Positions 34,906 through 43,773 of a DNA stretch of 64,000 nucleotides are shown here, in pieces. The notes beneath the pieces are model-generated. The model was not told where the DNA came from and searched no databases. It saw only the letters and a program-made list of their open reading frames with translations. The position numbers and the translations under genes were made by a program. Position 1 is the stretch's first letter, and the number at the start of each line of letters is the position of its first letter. The stretch is from Chryseobacterium sp. (GTDB lineage Bacteria; Bacteroidota; Bacteroidia; Flavobacteriales; Weeksellaceae): the NCBI GenBank assembly GCA_031286615.1, contig JAITUA010000015.1:124001-188000 (forward strand), read 5' to 3'.

Positions 34906-34969
34906 AATATAATATATAAGGGATGATTAAAATAAAGGCACAAAGGTGCGAATTAATTCATAAATAAGG

Positions 34970-35115
34970 TTCAATGTTCGGGGTATAAAGTTGCGGGTTA
35001 CGTAATGCGAGTTATGTGATGCGAGATGCTGGTTACATAAAACCTAGGGGCTTTAACTTTAAAACTTCTAATCCCTACAACCTGCTACCTAACTCCTGTC
35101 ACCTAATTCCTGCCA
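34970..35115. repeat. Degenerate short-unit intergenic repeat
   Basis: Runs of GGTTACGTAATGCGAG-, GTTATGTGATGCGAG-type units, then AACCTGCTACCTAACTCCTG, TCACCTAATTCCTG, CCACCTGACTACTC. Fills most of the gap between pheA and the thioesterase. Confidence 0.6.
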
Positions 35116-35120
35116 CCTGA

Positions 35121-35531
35121 CTACTCATTCCAATTCTTCTCAATCATTTCCATAAGGAAATCGGGACACTTGATAACCTTATTGGTTTTTGCATCCAGAA
35201 AGAATAGAGTAGTGGAAGCTTCTGTTATTTTAATATGCTCTTCATTGTAAATTTCATATTCAAATTCGATTCTTACTCCCGGAATTTTTTTAACATAAGT
35301 ATGAATTTCTAATTTTTGATCATACAAAGCTGGTCGGATATACTTAATTTTATAGTCTGAAACAGGGAGCCAAATTCCTTGGTTTTCAATTTCATCGTAT
35401 GAAATTCCGATGCTTCTGAAGAGCTCAACTCTCCCCACTTCGAAGTACGTTGCATAGTTACCATAGTATACATATTTCATCGGATCTGTTTCTGCGTAAC
35501 GTACTCGTATTGAGTGTGTTGTGTGTATCAT
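35121..35531 (-). CDS. Acyl-CoA thioesterase (YbgC/4HBT family)
   Basis: 136 residues from the ATG at 35531. A hotdog-fold 4-hydroxybenzoyl-CoA thioesterase-like protein: RVRYAETDPMKYVYYGNYATYFEVGR carries the catalytic Asp (AETDPM) and the conserved YxxY block. A longer start at 35552 would place the first codon beside the -7 element, so it is rejected. Substrate likely short acyl-CoA. Its promoter is at 35585-35554. Confidence 0.88.
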   Translation of the reverse strand: MIHTTHSIRVRYAETDPMKYVYYGNYATYFEVGRVELFRSIGISYDEIENQGIWLPVSDYKIKYIRPALYDQKLEIHTYVKKIPGVRIEFEYEIYNEEHIKITEASTTLFFLDAKTNKVIKCPDFLMEMIEKNWNE

Positions 35532-35553
35532 TTTAGGTGTTAAATTATACATA

Positions 35554-35585
35554 CAAATATATTTTTAAATAATCAATACCTGCAA
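35554..35585 (-). promoter_or_regulatory. Promoter of the thioesterase gene
   Basis: Reverse strand: TTG at 35585-35583, 21 bases, TATATTTG at 35561-35554. Full consensus match; leader about 20 bases. Confidence 0.65.
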
Positions 35586-35666
35586 TATTTTTTTTTGAAA
35601 AGAAAAAATTGGACCTTTGTCTTCCTTCTAAACACAGTACAAACAAAGAATAATCGGGGCATAAAA

Positions 35667-37121
35667 ATGGATGACAATTTAATGATGATATGGCAGAAAT
35701 GCCTTCAGTTTATGCGTGATAACCTGAACGCAGCTGAAGACAATTCTGACCTGAAAAAACTTGAAAAATCTTTCGATATGTTATTCGATAAGGTTCAGCC
35801 ACTTTCATTAGTAGCAAATAACCTTACGCTTATCGTACCGAGCGATTTTTACAAGGAATATATAGAGGACAATTATCTGTCCTTACTTTCTGCTGCCCTG
35901 AAGAAAAATATTGGAAAAGGAGTAAAATTATGGTATTCTGTGATGGAAAACAGACCAAAAGGTGAAGAAAAACCAGTTACCATGAACATCAAGGGACAAA
36001 GTGTTCCTACTCCAAAAACACAGGAAACAATGCCACAAGGATTCTCTGCTAATATCGTAAATCCTTTTGTAGTTCCTGGAATAAGAAAAGTAAATATAGA
36101 TTCTAACCTTAAGCCTGACTATTCTTTTGATAGTTATGTAGAAGGAGAAAGCAATAAATTTGCAGCTACTGTAGCCAGATCCATTGCAAAAAGACCTGGA
36201 GCAACTGCCTTCAACCCGTTATTCTTATATGGAGGTTACGGAGTTGGAAAAACCCACTTAGGCCAAGCAGTAGGGCTTGAAGTAAAAAACCAGTTCCCTG
36301 ATAAAGTAGTTCTTTATCTGTCTTCTGAAAAGTTTATCCAGCAGTTTATCTCTGCTGCCAAAGCACACAAGCAGACTGAATTTGCGAATTTCTATCAAAT
36401 GGTAGATGTACTGATTATTGATGATATTCAGTTCTTATCAGGAAAATCAGCTACACAGGACAGTTTCTTCCACATTTTTGATCATCTGCATCAGAACGGA
36501 AAGCAGATTATCCTTACTTCAGATAAAGCGCCTGCTGATATTATGGATATTCAGGACAGAATTGTTTCCCGTTTCAAATGGGGACTTTCTGCAGAGATCA
36601 AATCTCCGGATCTATCAACAAGAAGACAAATCATTGAGGATAAACTAAGCAGAGACGGAATCGTTCTTCCGGGAGATATGCTTGACTTCCTTGCTGTGGA
36701 AACGAAAACCAATGTAAGAGAACTTATCGGTGTGATCAACTCTGTGATTGCTTATTCTACAGTATATAAGAGAGACCTGAGTCTTGAATTGTTAAAGGAA
36801 ACAATCAACAGAATTGCTGCCAACCAGAAAAAGATCATCAACATTCCTTACATTCAGGAAGTTGTATGTGATTATTTTGGAATCAAAAAAGAGCAATTAC
36901 TGTCAAAAACAAGAAAAAGAGAGATTGCATTACCAAGACAGCTTGCCATGTACTTTTCTAAAGAATTCACCAATTCTACATTTACAAAAATCGGTGAAGA
37001 AATGGGAGGGAAAGACCACTCTACAGTAATGTATGCTTGTGATACCATCAAAGACGTATCAAAAATTGATAAAGAAATCAAGAAGTACGTAAAAGACCTT
37101 ACAGAAAGAATCAAACAATAA
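35667..37121 (+). CDS. dnaA: Chromosomal replication initiator protein DnaA
   Basis: 484 residues from the ATG at 35667; the frame opens earlier at 35595 but the added residues are not DnaA-like. Domain I is at the N-terminus (MIWQKCLQFMRDNL); AAA+ domain with Walker A GGYGVGKTH (189-197) and Walker B LIIDDIQFLSG (249 on); domain IV has the DNA-binding signature GGKDHSTVMYACD. It opens the origin. I see no TTATCCACA-type box cluster within the adjacent sequence, so the origin is probably not here. Confidence 0.97.
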   Translation: MDDNLMMIWQKCLQFMRDNLNAAEDNSDLKKLEKSFDMLFDKVQPLSLVANNLTLIVPSDFYKEYIEDNYLSLLSAALKKNIGKGVKLWYSVMENRPKGEEKPVTMNIKGQSVPTPKTQETMPQGFSANIVNPFVVPGIRKVNIDSNLKPDYSFDSYVEGESNKFAATVARSIAKRPGATAFNPLFLYGGYGVGKTHLGQAVGLEVKNQFPDKVVLYLSSEKFIQQFISAAKAHKQTEFANFYQMVDVLIIDDIQFLSGKSATQDSFFHIFDHLHQNGKQIILTSDKAPADIMDIQDRIVSRFKWGLSAEIKSPDLSTRRQIIEDKLSRDGIVLPGDMLDFLAVETKTNVRELIGVINSVIAYSTVYKRDLSLELLKETINRIAANQKKIINIPYIQEVVCDYFGIKKEQLLSKTRKREIALPRQLAMYFSKEFTNSTFTKIGEEMGGKDHSTVMYACDTIKDVSKIDKEIKKYVKDLTERIKQ

Positions 37122-37146
37122 CATTGTTGACCAGAAATAAATTGAA

Positions 37147-37176
37147 ATGAAGGATAGTTTTATTCTTCATTTTTTA
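37147..37176 (+). terminator. Terminator of dnaA
   Basis: ATGAAGGATA / TATTCTTCAT with loop GTTT and one G-U pair, followed by six T residues. Confidence 0.75.
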
Positions 37177-37220
37177 TTTAGTTTTGTTGTGGCAAAAGTC
37201 TCTTTTTAAATAGATAGAAT

Positions 37221-37673
37221 ATGAAAATATTAATGGTTTGTCTGGGAAATATATGCAGAAGCCCTCTGGCAGAAGGAATTATGAAAACAAAAGTGCCGGA
37301 AAACTTTATGGTAGACTCAGCCGGGACTATTTCGATGCATGAAGGAGAACATCCCGATAAAAGAGCCATTAAAACCGCCGCCAATCATAATATTGATATC
37401 TCAAAACAGAGATCAAGACCCATTACCAGAAAAGATTTTGAAACCTTTGATAAGATCTACTGCATGGATATTGATGTATTTGAAGATGTTGTTTCCAAAG
37501 CAAGAAACGAAGAAGAACGACAGAAAGTATCTTTGTTTTTAGAAGTATTGGGAGATCATGAAAATGCTGAGGTTCCCGACCCTTATTGGGGAGATATGAG
37601 TGATTTTGAAAAAGTCTTTCAGCTTTTGGATAGGGGGTGTGATGCTATAAAGAACCAAATACCTAAATCATAA
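37221..37673 (+). CDS. Low-molecular-weight protein-tyrosine phosphatase
   Basis: 150 residues. The P-loop CLGNICRS has C7 and R13, and the acid D120 is in VPDPYWGD; DSAGT is also present. It is a cytosolic phosphotyrosine phosphatase, in bacteria often tied to exopolysaccharide tyrosine kinases, but none is nearby. A TAGTTTTG -7 element lies at 37179-37186. Followed by two genes with gaps of 2 and 4 bases, so an operon of three. Confidence 0.92.
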   Translation: MKILMVCLGNICRSPLAEGIMKTKVPENFMVDSAGTISMHEGEHPDKRAIKTAANHNIDISKQRSRPITRKDFETFDKIYCMDIDVFEDVVSKARNEEERQKVSLFLEVLGDHENAEVPDPYWGDMSDFEKVFQLLDRGCDAIKNQIPKS

Positions 37674-37675
37674 TC

Positions 37676-38176
37676 ATGAAAAAACTGCTGTTACTGTTTC
37701 TGGTAAGCTTTAATTTATCTTTTGCCCAAACCAAAGATGAAATAGAAATCCGTAAAGTAATGGACGACTTTATGGGATGTATTAAAACCAGAGATGAAGC
37801 CAAATATCTCTCTTTATTTCAGGAACCTGTACTTTGGACAGGAATTTACAAAGACAGAACACAGACTAAACGTCTTGAGAAAAATCCTAAGGCAGACTAT
37901 TACTTTGCAGATGATTATAAAGCTTTTATCAAAAGTTTTAAAGATGATAAATCTGAAGAGAAATTTGACAACATTAAGATCGTGGAAGATGGAGCAATAG
38001 CTTCTGCCAATTTCGATTACAGCTTTTGGTATGACGGTAAAATGGAAAACTGGGGAAAGGAGATCTGGACACTGATGAAGATCAACGGAACCTGGAAGAT
38101 CACTTCCGTTACCTTTTCTATGGATCTTACAAAATACGTCCCACAACCTTCATTAAACGAAAGAACTAAAAAATAA
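37676..38176 (+). CDS. Secreted NTF2/SnoaL-like protein
   Basis: 166 residues with a signal peptide (MKKLLLLFLVSFNLSFA|Q). EIEIRKVMDDFMGCIKTRDEAKYLSLFQEPVLW and the strand-rich rest with WGKEIWTLMKINGTWKITSVTFS match the cone-shaped NTF2-like fold. Ligand or role unknown. Lies two bases after the phosphatase and four before the methylase. Confidence 0.78.
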   Translation: MKKLLLLFLVSFNLSFAQTKDEIEIRKVMDDFMGCIKTRDEAKYLSLFQEPVLWTGIYKDRTQTKRLEKNPKADYYFADDYKAFIKSFKDDKSEEKFDNIKIVEDGAIASANFDYSFWYDGKMENWGKEIWTLMKINGTWKITSVTFSMDLTKYVPQPSLNERTKK

Positions 38177-38180
38177 TACG

Positions 38181-38879
38181 ATGCTTTTTTTACTCCCTGC
38201 TTACTTATCAGAAAACACTTCTATCAACCACTTTTCGCCTGTTTTGAAAGATTATATCATGCAGACAGACTATTTCTTCGTGGAAAATGAAAAAACAGCA
38301 AGAAAAGTTGTTAAATTTTTTGCTCCGGAAAAGAAGCAGGCCGATCTGAAGTTGTTTTTATTAGACAAATACACAGAAAATGCAGACATTAAAGAAGCTC
38401 AGGAACTGATGTTGAAAGGGCAGGACTTCGGATTGTTGTCAGAAGCTGGATTGCCTTGTATTGCTGATCCTGGAAACCTGATCGTTAAATGGTGTCATGA
38501 GAAAAACATCAGAGTAATCCCTGTTTCAGGACCTTCATCCATTATTCTGGCTTTGATTTCCAGTGGATTTAACGGGCAGGAATTCACTTTCAATGGTTAT
38601 CTTCCTATTGACAAAGGAGAGAAAAAGAAACATATCATGAATCTTGAAGGGTTGGTTCAGAAAACCGGATATTCACAGATTTTCATGGAAACCCCCTATA
38701 GAAACAATCAGCTTTTTGAAGATCTGTGTAAGTTTTTATCACTGAACACCAAGCTTTGTATTGCGGCTAATATCAACGATCCTGAACATGAATTTATCAA
38801 GACAAAATCTATAAAAGACTGGCAGAAACAGAAGCCGGAACTTCATAAAATTCCTGCGGTATTTGTACTTGGAAAATAA
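38181..38879 (+). CDS. SAM-dependent methyltransferase of the RsmI/tetrapyrrole methylase family
   Basis: 232 residues. The tetrapyrrole-methylase fold is shown by GLLSEAGLPCIADPGNLIVKWC and IPVSGPSSIILALISSGFNGQEFTFNGYLP, the RsmI core with the SAM-binding PGxSS-like turn; METPYRNNQLFEDL is also RsmI-like. It is shorter than RsmI and starts differently (MLFLLPAYLSE), as in a second RsmI-like paralogue of Bacteroidota. It may methylate rRNA, but the target is unknown. Confidence 0.85.
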   Translation: MLFLLPAYLSENTSINHFSPVLKDYIMQTDYFFVENEKTARKVVKFFAPEKKQADLKLFLLDKYTENADIKEAQELMLKGQDFGLLSEAGLPCIADPGNLIVKWCHEKNIRVIPVSGPSSIILALISSGFNGQEFTFNGYLPIDKGEKKKHIMNLEGLVQKTGYSQIFMETPYRNNQLFEDLCKFLSLNTKLCIAANINDPEHEFIKTKSIKDWQKQKPELHKIPAVFVLGK

Positions 38880-38884
38880 ACTTT

Positions 38885-38924
38885 ACTCCTATAGCTTTAC
38901 AACATAAGCATAGGAGTTTTTTTT
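38885..38924 (+). terminator. Terminator of the LMW-PTP operon
   Basis: ACTCCTAT / ATAGGAGT with inner GCTT / AAGC, then eight T residues. Confidence 0.85.
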
Positions 38925-39325
38925 GATTTGAAAACCAGAAGAACTATCGGTAATTTTCCTCATGGAATTGATAATGCCTTTTAAATTTTCTACTCTTCAA
39001 GCTACTTGATCTTGACTTAATTCTATAATATTTCAACAATATGTGATAAATATCATGAGGTTTTCTGTACTTTTATTGTGTAAAATATTCTAAATTTATA
39101 TTTAATTATAACATATTATTGGTTTTAAATTCGCAAATTAATTTATAATATTAATTGGTTTGAATTATTTTATTTAACATTTATTGTAAATCTTATAATT
39201 TAAACTGTTTTCGTAGATTTAAGCTAATATCTTTCGCTTTTCTTTAATGATAAGGAAGGTTATAATTTCAAAGTTCAGTTTTGTATAAAATTGATCAAAC
39301 CAAATCAACACCAAAATATTAAAAT
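38925..39325. other. AT-rich region upstream of the LPMO gene
   Basis: About 400 bases without a gene on either strand. Very A/T-rich with many ATTTATAAT-like runs; I could not pick out a clear TAnnTTTG promoter or an operator. A long leader or activator-dependent promoter is possible for the chitin-type enzyme. Confidence 0.5.
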
Positions 39326-41128
39326 ATGATTACACGTAAAATTTTTTTTCCGGTATTGCTGATGCTGGCTATGCTAGTGCCTTCTTTAATTCATGTATCT
39401 GCACATGGATATGTAATGAGCCCTGCCTCAAGAGGATATCAGGGAAGTCTGGATAAGGCTGCGATTGGCTATTCTGCAGCATTTGGAATTTATGGATCTA
39501 TCATTAATGAACCTGGATCTCTGGAAGCACCAAAAGGTTTCCCCGCATTAGGTCCGGCAGATGGAAAGATTGCTTCTGCTAATGGAAGTATAGGCGGAGA
39601 TACTACATTAGATATCCAAACCCCTGACCGATGGAAGAAAACCAATATTTCCACTGGGGTGAATGCTTTTATCTGGAAATATCTGGCTTACCATGCAACT
39701 GCAAAATGGCATTATTACATGACCAAACAAGGCTGGAATCCTAATCAACCTCTTTCCCGTCAGGATCTGGAGCTCATTGGTACAGTTACACATAATGGGA
39801 CACCTCCACAGGATAATGTGTCTCATCAGATTACAGTTCCTGCTAACCGTACAGGCTATCATATTATCTTAGCGGTATGGGACGTAGCAGATACCACCAA
39901 TGCATTTTATAATGTAATTGATGTTAATGTAACCTCAGGATCAGTTTCTACACCTCCGGCAGCACCTACTGGATTAACTCAGCTGGGAGTAACCAGTTCT
40001 TCTGCTAAAATAGGCTGGGCTCCGCAGTCAGATGCTGTATCTTATACTATTTTCCGTAATGGACAGAATATTCAACAGGTAAATGCGGCGGTGTTTGAAG
40101 ATATCGGTTTAACAGCAAATACAACGTATACGTATGAGATACAGACGAAAGGCTCGTCAGGGCTTACTTCAGGGAAAAGTTTGCCACTCACTGTAAAAAC
40201 AAACAGTGAAGGTACTCCTGAAAAGCCATCAGCTCCATCCAATCTTCACTCAATGGGCGTTACCGAAAACTCCGTTTCACTTATGTGGATGGCTTCAACC
40301 CATTCGCAGGGGATCAAAAATTACCAGGTCTTTGAAAATGGAATCAAAGTAGGAGAGACCGTGCAGACAAGCTTTTTACGAACCGGCTTAACACAAGACA
40401 CAGAGTATCGTTATACCGTAAGATCTGTTGCGATGAATGATCAGCTCTCTGATATGAGTAATGAATTAAAAGTCAGAACTAAGAAAGTTACATCCGGAAA
40501 TGGCCAAACATATTGTGGAACAGAACAATATATTGCAGCCAACGCATATCCTACAGCCGGAGCGAAAGTTTTCTACTCATGTAAAATATGGAAAAATAAA
40601 TGGTATGCAAATCCGGGAGAGCTGCCGGGTATAAATATGGTATGGGAAGAAATAAGTGCATACACCGAAGGTCCTGGCTGTGAATCAAGTGGTCCGGTAA
40701 CATATTGTGGCGCACAGGAATATAGTTCAGTGAAAACTTATCCGGTCGCAGGAACAAAAGTTTTCCATGCCTGTAAAATATGGGAAAACAAATGGTATGC
40801 AAATCCGGGAGATACACCCGGGAATAATGCGGTCTGGAAAGTTGTAAGTGACTGCAATGAAGGTCAGGATTGTAAAACATCCAGTCTTATCCAGAAAGAA
40901 AGTGATTTTTCAGTGATCGTATCTGAACATCTGATGAATTTTGTACCGGAAAGCTACTTTGATACAATAAGCAGGGTAGATATTATTACTCCCCACGGAC
41001 TTCAGATCATGACTTTTATGAATCCTGGGAAAAACAGTATAAATATCAGCCGCCTTCAATCCGGAATCTATTTTGTGAAAATTCTTAATAAGGATGGAAG
41101 CACGATTACTAAAACCATTAGAAAGTAA
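39326..41128 (+). CDS. AA10 lytic polysaccharide monooxygenase with FN3, chitin-binding modules and T9SS tail
   Basis: 600 residues. Signal peptide cuts before His27 (VSA|HGYVMSPASRGY), so His27 is the mature N-terminal copper ligand; the second is His123 in AYHATAKWHYYMTK and the axial aromatic F194 is in NAFYNVIDVN, as in CBP21. After the AA10 domain (27 to ~203) come two FN3 domains (~212-293, ~300-385), two near-identical Cys/Trp modules (TYCGTEQY..., TYCGAQEY...; KWYANPG) like chitin-binding CBM5/12, and a type A T9SS sorting tail (ISRLQSGIYFVKILNKDGS). It oxidatively cleaves crystalline chitin, or possibly cellulose. Secretion needs the PorT system. Confidence 0.9.
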   Translation: MITRKIFFPVLLMLAMLVPSLIHVSAHGYVMSPASRGYQGSLDKAAIGYSAAFGIYGSIINEPGSLEAPKGFPALGPADGKIASANGSIGGDTTLDIQTPDRWKKTNISTGVNAFIWKYLAYHATAKWHYYMTKQGWNPNQPLSRQDLELIGTVTHNGTPPQDNVSHQITVPANRTGYHIILAVWDVADTTNAFYNVIDVNVTSGSVSTPPAAPTGLTQLGVTSSSAKIGWAPQSDAVSYTIFRNGQNIQQVNAAVFEDIGLTANTTYTYEIQTKGSSGLTSGKSLPLTVKTNSEGTPEKPSAPSNLHSMGVTENSVSLMWMASTHSQGIKNYQVFENGIKVGETVQTSFLRTGLTQDTEYRYTVRSVAMNDQLSDMSNELKVRTKKVTSGNGQTYCGTEQYIAANAYPTAGAKVFYSCKIWKNKWYANPGELPGINMVWEEISAYTEGPGCESSGPVTYCGAQEYSSVKTYPVAGTKVFHACKIWENKWYANPGDTPGNNAVWKVVSDCNEGQDCKTSSLIQKESDFSVIVSEHLMNFVPESYFDTISRVDIITPHGLQIMTFMNPGKNSINISRLQSGIYFVKILNKDGSTITKTIRK

Positions 41129-41149
41129 AAAGTATATAAAATTGATAGT

Positions 41150-41175
41150 GCCGCCTTGTAATAAGGCGGCTTTTT
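41150..41175 (+). terminator. Terminator of the LPMO gene
   Basis: GCCGCCTT / AAGGCGGC, loop GTAAT, then TTTTT. Confidence 0.9.
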
Positions 41176-41282
41176 CTTGTTAGAAAATTGATAAAAATAT
41201 TTAACAGCTCTTAACAAGGCTATTGCACTATTCTTGTTTTTTCAACTATACTGGAAACAGTATAAATTGTTGATAGTGCTGT

Positions 41283-41315
41283 AAAAACCCGGACATCGAA
41301 GATGTCCGGGTTTTT
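41283..41315. terminator. Strong bidirectional terminator hairpin
   Basis: 15-bp perfect stem AAAAACCCGGACATC / GATGTCCGGGTTTTT with loop GAA. Terminates the thioredoxin-like transcript on the reverse strand. A related stem recurs at 63794. Confidence 0.88.
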
Positions 41316-41376
41316 ACAAAAAGATTTCTCAGCTATAGAAGAAAAATAATAAAATTTAAAGAGCTTCTAAACAAAT

Positions 41377-41910
41377 TTATTTTAATAGTAAAGCTTTAAA
41401 ATCACTTTCGCTCATATCTTCGAATGATCCAGACTGTGAAAATTTTATATTGTGTGATTTATCTAATATAAATGTAGTTGGAAAAATTCCAATTTTTGAT
41501 TTTAGACTTTCACTACTTCTTACAAAAGTAAAATTATAACCCTTTTTAGTCATAAATGATTTAATGGTCTCAGGTTTTTCATCAGAGATCATAATGAAGA
41601 TATAATCATTTTTCAGTTCATTATATGTGTTTTGTAAAAGGGGCATTTCTTTTACGCATGGGGCACACCATGTAGCCCATACATTGACCAGTATTTTTTT
41701 GCCAGTAAATTGGTTAATATCAAATGGGCTTCCGTCCAGATTTTCAAGGTGTAAATTTAAATCTTTGAAATTTTTGGTTTCGCTTATCTTTTCACTTTGC
41801 TCTTTACTCTTTTTACTTACATAGTATATATAGCCTAAGAAAGAAAATGAGATTATAGTTCCGAAAATAATACCCACAATAAAACCTTTTTTGAAAATAG
41901 AAATATTCAT
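41377..41910 (-). CDS. TlpA/ResA-like membrane-anchored thioredoxin
   Basis: 177 residues. An N-terminal membrane helix (about 9-31) leaves a thioredoxin-like domain outside the cytosol with C82 and C85 in ATWCAPCVKEMP, followed by EKPETIKSF and GIFPTTFILDKS, where the cis-Pro is in FPTTF. It would reduce disulfides in the periplasm. A 37-residue membrane peptide lies ten bases upstream, and the two seem co-transcribed. Confidence 0.88.
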   Translation of the reverse strand: MNISIFKKGFIVGIIFGTIISFSFLGYIYYVSKKSKEQSEKISETKNFKDLNLHLENLDGSPFDINQFTGKKILVNVWATWCAPCVKEMPLLQNTYNELKNDYIFIMISDEKPETIKSFMTKKGYNFTFVRSSESLKSKIGIFPTTFILDKSHNIKFSQSGSFEDMSESDFKALLLK

Positions 41911-41920
41911 AATTAAACTT

Positions 41921-42034
41921 TTATTGTATTGTTAAAAATCCGGATAGATAAGAAATTGCTAAGATGAGGGTAATGCTTAACACTAAGCCGGTAAGGAAAC
42001 CTGAGCTTGCCAGTAAAATGTTTTTAATTTTCAT
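41921..42034 (-). CDS. 37-residue single-span membrane peptide
   Basis: Below the usual length cutoff. The ATG at 42034 opens a frame reading MKIKNILLASSGFLTG, then one hydrophobic helix (LVLSITLILAISYLSGFL) and a short end TIQ. Its stop is ten bases before the thioredoxin gene. The start codon, clean basic-hydrophobic pattern and tight spacing support translation, but homologues are not known to me. It might be a small partner subunit of the thioredoxin or a translational leader. Confidence 0.55.
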   Translation of the reverse strand: MKIKNILLASSGFLTGLVLSITLILAISYLSGFLTIQ

Positions 42035-42161
42035 ATTTAATGTTTTCCTAAAAGTAGTTATTTTTTTCTAAAAAGTATAGTATTTTTTGATGATATTTTC
42101 TATAGATATAATTTATGTGGGAGATTATAATAAAATACCAAATTATTTCTATTTTTAATTC

Positions 42162-43229
42162 ATGAAAAAAAGTCTTTTAGCATTTGTGTTTTCTCCATTT
42201 CTGATGTATGCCCAGGAAGTTCCGAAACTTACAAACGAAATGGCGATGAAATTATCCGATAAACCACTTCACTGTATCAATCAGGAATATCCGAATAAAA
42301 CAGCGCATATCATCAATAATGCAGGCGAAGTCCCTTTAACTCCAAAAGATCTTCACCCTAGTTTTTATGGGTGTTTTGACTGGCATAGCTCTGTTCATGG
42401 ACATTGGATGCTGACAAGACTTTTAAAAACAAAACCCAATCTCTCCAATGCCAAAGAAATTGAAAAAATTCTGGATGAATCTTTTCAGAAGGATAAATTG
42501 AAAACAGAGGCTGATTATTTTACAAAATATCAGCTGACAGGAACTTTTGAGAGAACTTATGGCTGGGCATGGATCTTAAAACTGGACGAAGAGCTTACCA
42601 ACTGGGATCATCCGAAAGCTAAAATATGGCACGAAAACCTGAAACCGTTAACCGATCAGATTCTGAAGTCCTGGAAAACGTACCTTCCAAAGCAAACCTA
42701 TCCAAACAGAACCGGAGTTCACCCCAATACTGCATTTGCAATGTCTTTTGCGATAGATTGGGCAAGAGCCAATAAAGATAAAGAATTTGAAAGTCAGCTG
42801 ATGGAAAAGGCTAAATACTTCTTCTTGAAAGAGCAGAAAACACCTGCTTATCTTGAACCGGACGGATCAGATTTCTTTTCGCCAAGTCTTGAAATTGCTG
42901 ATCTGATGCGCAGAGTTCTTCCTCAGAAAGAATTTGTACAGTGGCTGAGTGCCTTCTATGAAAAAAGAAGTCTGGAAAATGTTGAAAAAATCCCTGTGGT
43001 AAGTGATCTTAGCGATTATCAGACTGTTCATCTTGTAGGATTATCATTTTCAAAAGCATGGTGTATGAAAGGAATTTCAAATGCACTTCCTGCCAATCAT
43101 CCACTGAAAAAAGACTTCAGAAAAACAGCGGATGTATTTCTTGCCAATGGATTGCCATTGCTTTTCCAGGGAAATTACGGAGGAGATCACTGGCTGGCAA
43201 GTTTTGCAGTATACGCGCTGGAAGATTAA
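42162..43229 (+). CDS. DUF2891 domain-containing secreted protein
   Basis: 355 residues with a signal peptide (MKKSLLAFVFSPFLMYA|Q). The family signature PSFYGCFDWHSSVHGHWML is near residue 67, with ERTYGWAWILKLDEEL and NRTGVHPNTAFAMSFA later; the helical repeat pattern suggests an (alpha/alpha) toroid. Function unknown in the family. Its TAA stop overlaps the stop of the convergent Mpo1-like gene. Confidence 0.88.
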   Translation: MKKSLLAFVFSPFLMYAQEVPKLTNEMAMKLSDKPLHCINQEYPNKTAHIINNAGEVPLTPKDLHPSFYGCFDWHSSVHGHWMLTRLLKTKPNLSNAKEIEKILDESFQKDKLKTEADYFTKYQLTGTFERTYGWAWILKLDEELTNWDHPKAKIWHENLKPLTDQILKSWKTYLPKQTYPNRTGVHPNTAFAMSFAIDWARANKDKEFESQLMEKAKYFFLKEQKTPAYLEPDGSDFFSPSLEIADLMRRVLPQKEFVQWLSAFYEKRSLENVEKIPVVSDLSDYQTVHLVGLSFSKAWCMKGISNALPANHPLKKDFRKTADVFLANGLPLLFQGNYGGDHWLASFAVYALED

Positions 43230-43699
43230 TATCTGATTCCTGTTTTTTTAAGAATAAAACCTAACAGCCAGATTGGGCCGATCAGTAGAAATTGTAGGTC
43301 TTTGAGGAAGGACGGCTTTTGTCCTTCTATTTTATGACCTATCAACTGGAAAATCCAGGTAATAACGAAAACAGAAAGGAAAACGGTCCATGATTGTTTA
43401 CCGAAACTGATATTGGCCAGATAAATAAAATGCTCCATAATAAGCATAATGACAGCCATCAAAATAGCGATCAAAAGAGAAAGCCTGATATAGAATAAAG
43501 TAATAAGAACAATCACAATACAGCTGATGATACTGACGCATCCGAAATAGGAAGCGCAGAAATGAGGAGAGGGAATAAGGGAGGCAAAACCCAGAATCGT
43601 CCAAAAGATTAAAGGCACACAAATCCAGTGAATGAACTTGTTGGTAGCGTTTCTATGGCTTTTACTGTATTCTGCAAATAATAGATCAACCTTTCTCAT
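43226..43699 (-). CDS. Mpo1/YGL010w-like (DUF962) membrane protein
   Basis: 157 residues. N-terminal FAEYSKSHRNATNKFIHWICVPLI is the DUF962 signature with its His residues, followed by further membrane helices and a conserved HKIEGQKPSFLKDLQFLLIGPIWLLG end. Yeast Mpo1 is an iron-dependent dioxygenase in alpha-oxidation of 2-hydroxy fatty acids; the bacterial role is not established. Shares a 4-base overlap of stop codons with the convergent gene. Confidence 0.88.
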   Translation of the reverse strand: MRKVDLLFAEYSKSHRNATNKFIHWICVPLIFWTILGFASLIPSPHFCASYFGCVSIISCIVIVLITLFYIRLSLLIAILMAVIMLIMEHFIYLANISFGKQSWTVFLSVFVITWIFQLIGHKIEGQKPSFLKDLQFLLIGPIWLLGFILKKTGIRY

Positions 43700-43737
43700 A
43701 TTGACAGGAAATTGGATTGATGCTAAAATAATAAAAT

Positions 43738-43769
43738 TTTGTAATCACTGGTAAGATTGCTTACATTTG
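43738..43769 (+). promoter_or_regulatory. Promoter of the AraC gene, four bases before its ATG
   Basis: TTTG at 43738-43741, 20 bases, TACATTTG at 43762-43769, then ATG at 43774. The expected transcript start coincides with the start codon, so the mRNA may be leaderless. Confidence 0.65.
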
Positions 43770-43773
43770 TCTT

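Noticed and set aside
35553-35666. Replication origin next to dnaA
   Set aside because: No cluster of TTATCCACA-like boxes on either side of dnaA and no AT-rich unwinding element with repeats beyond general AT-richness.
41176-41282. Small RNA gene between two terminators
   Set aside because: About 100 bases between hairpins without promoter motif or stable fold; the second hairpin is explained as the terminator of the reverse-strand thioredoxin gene.
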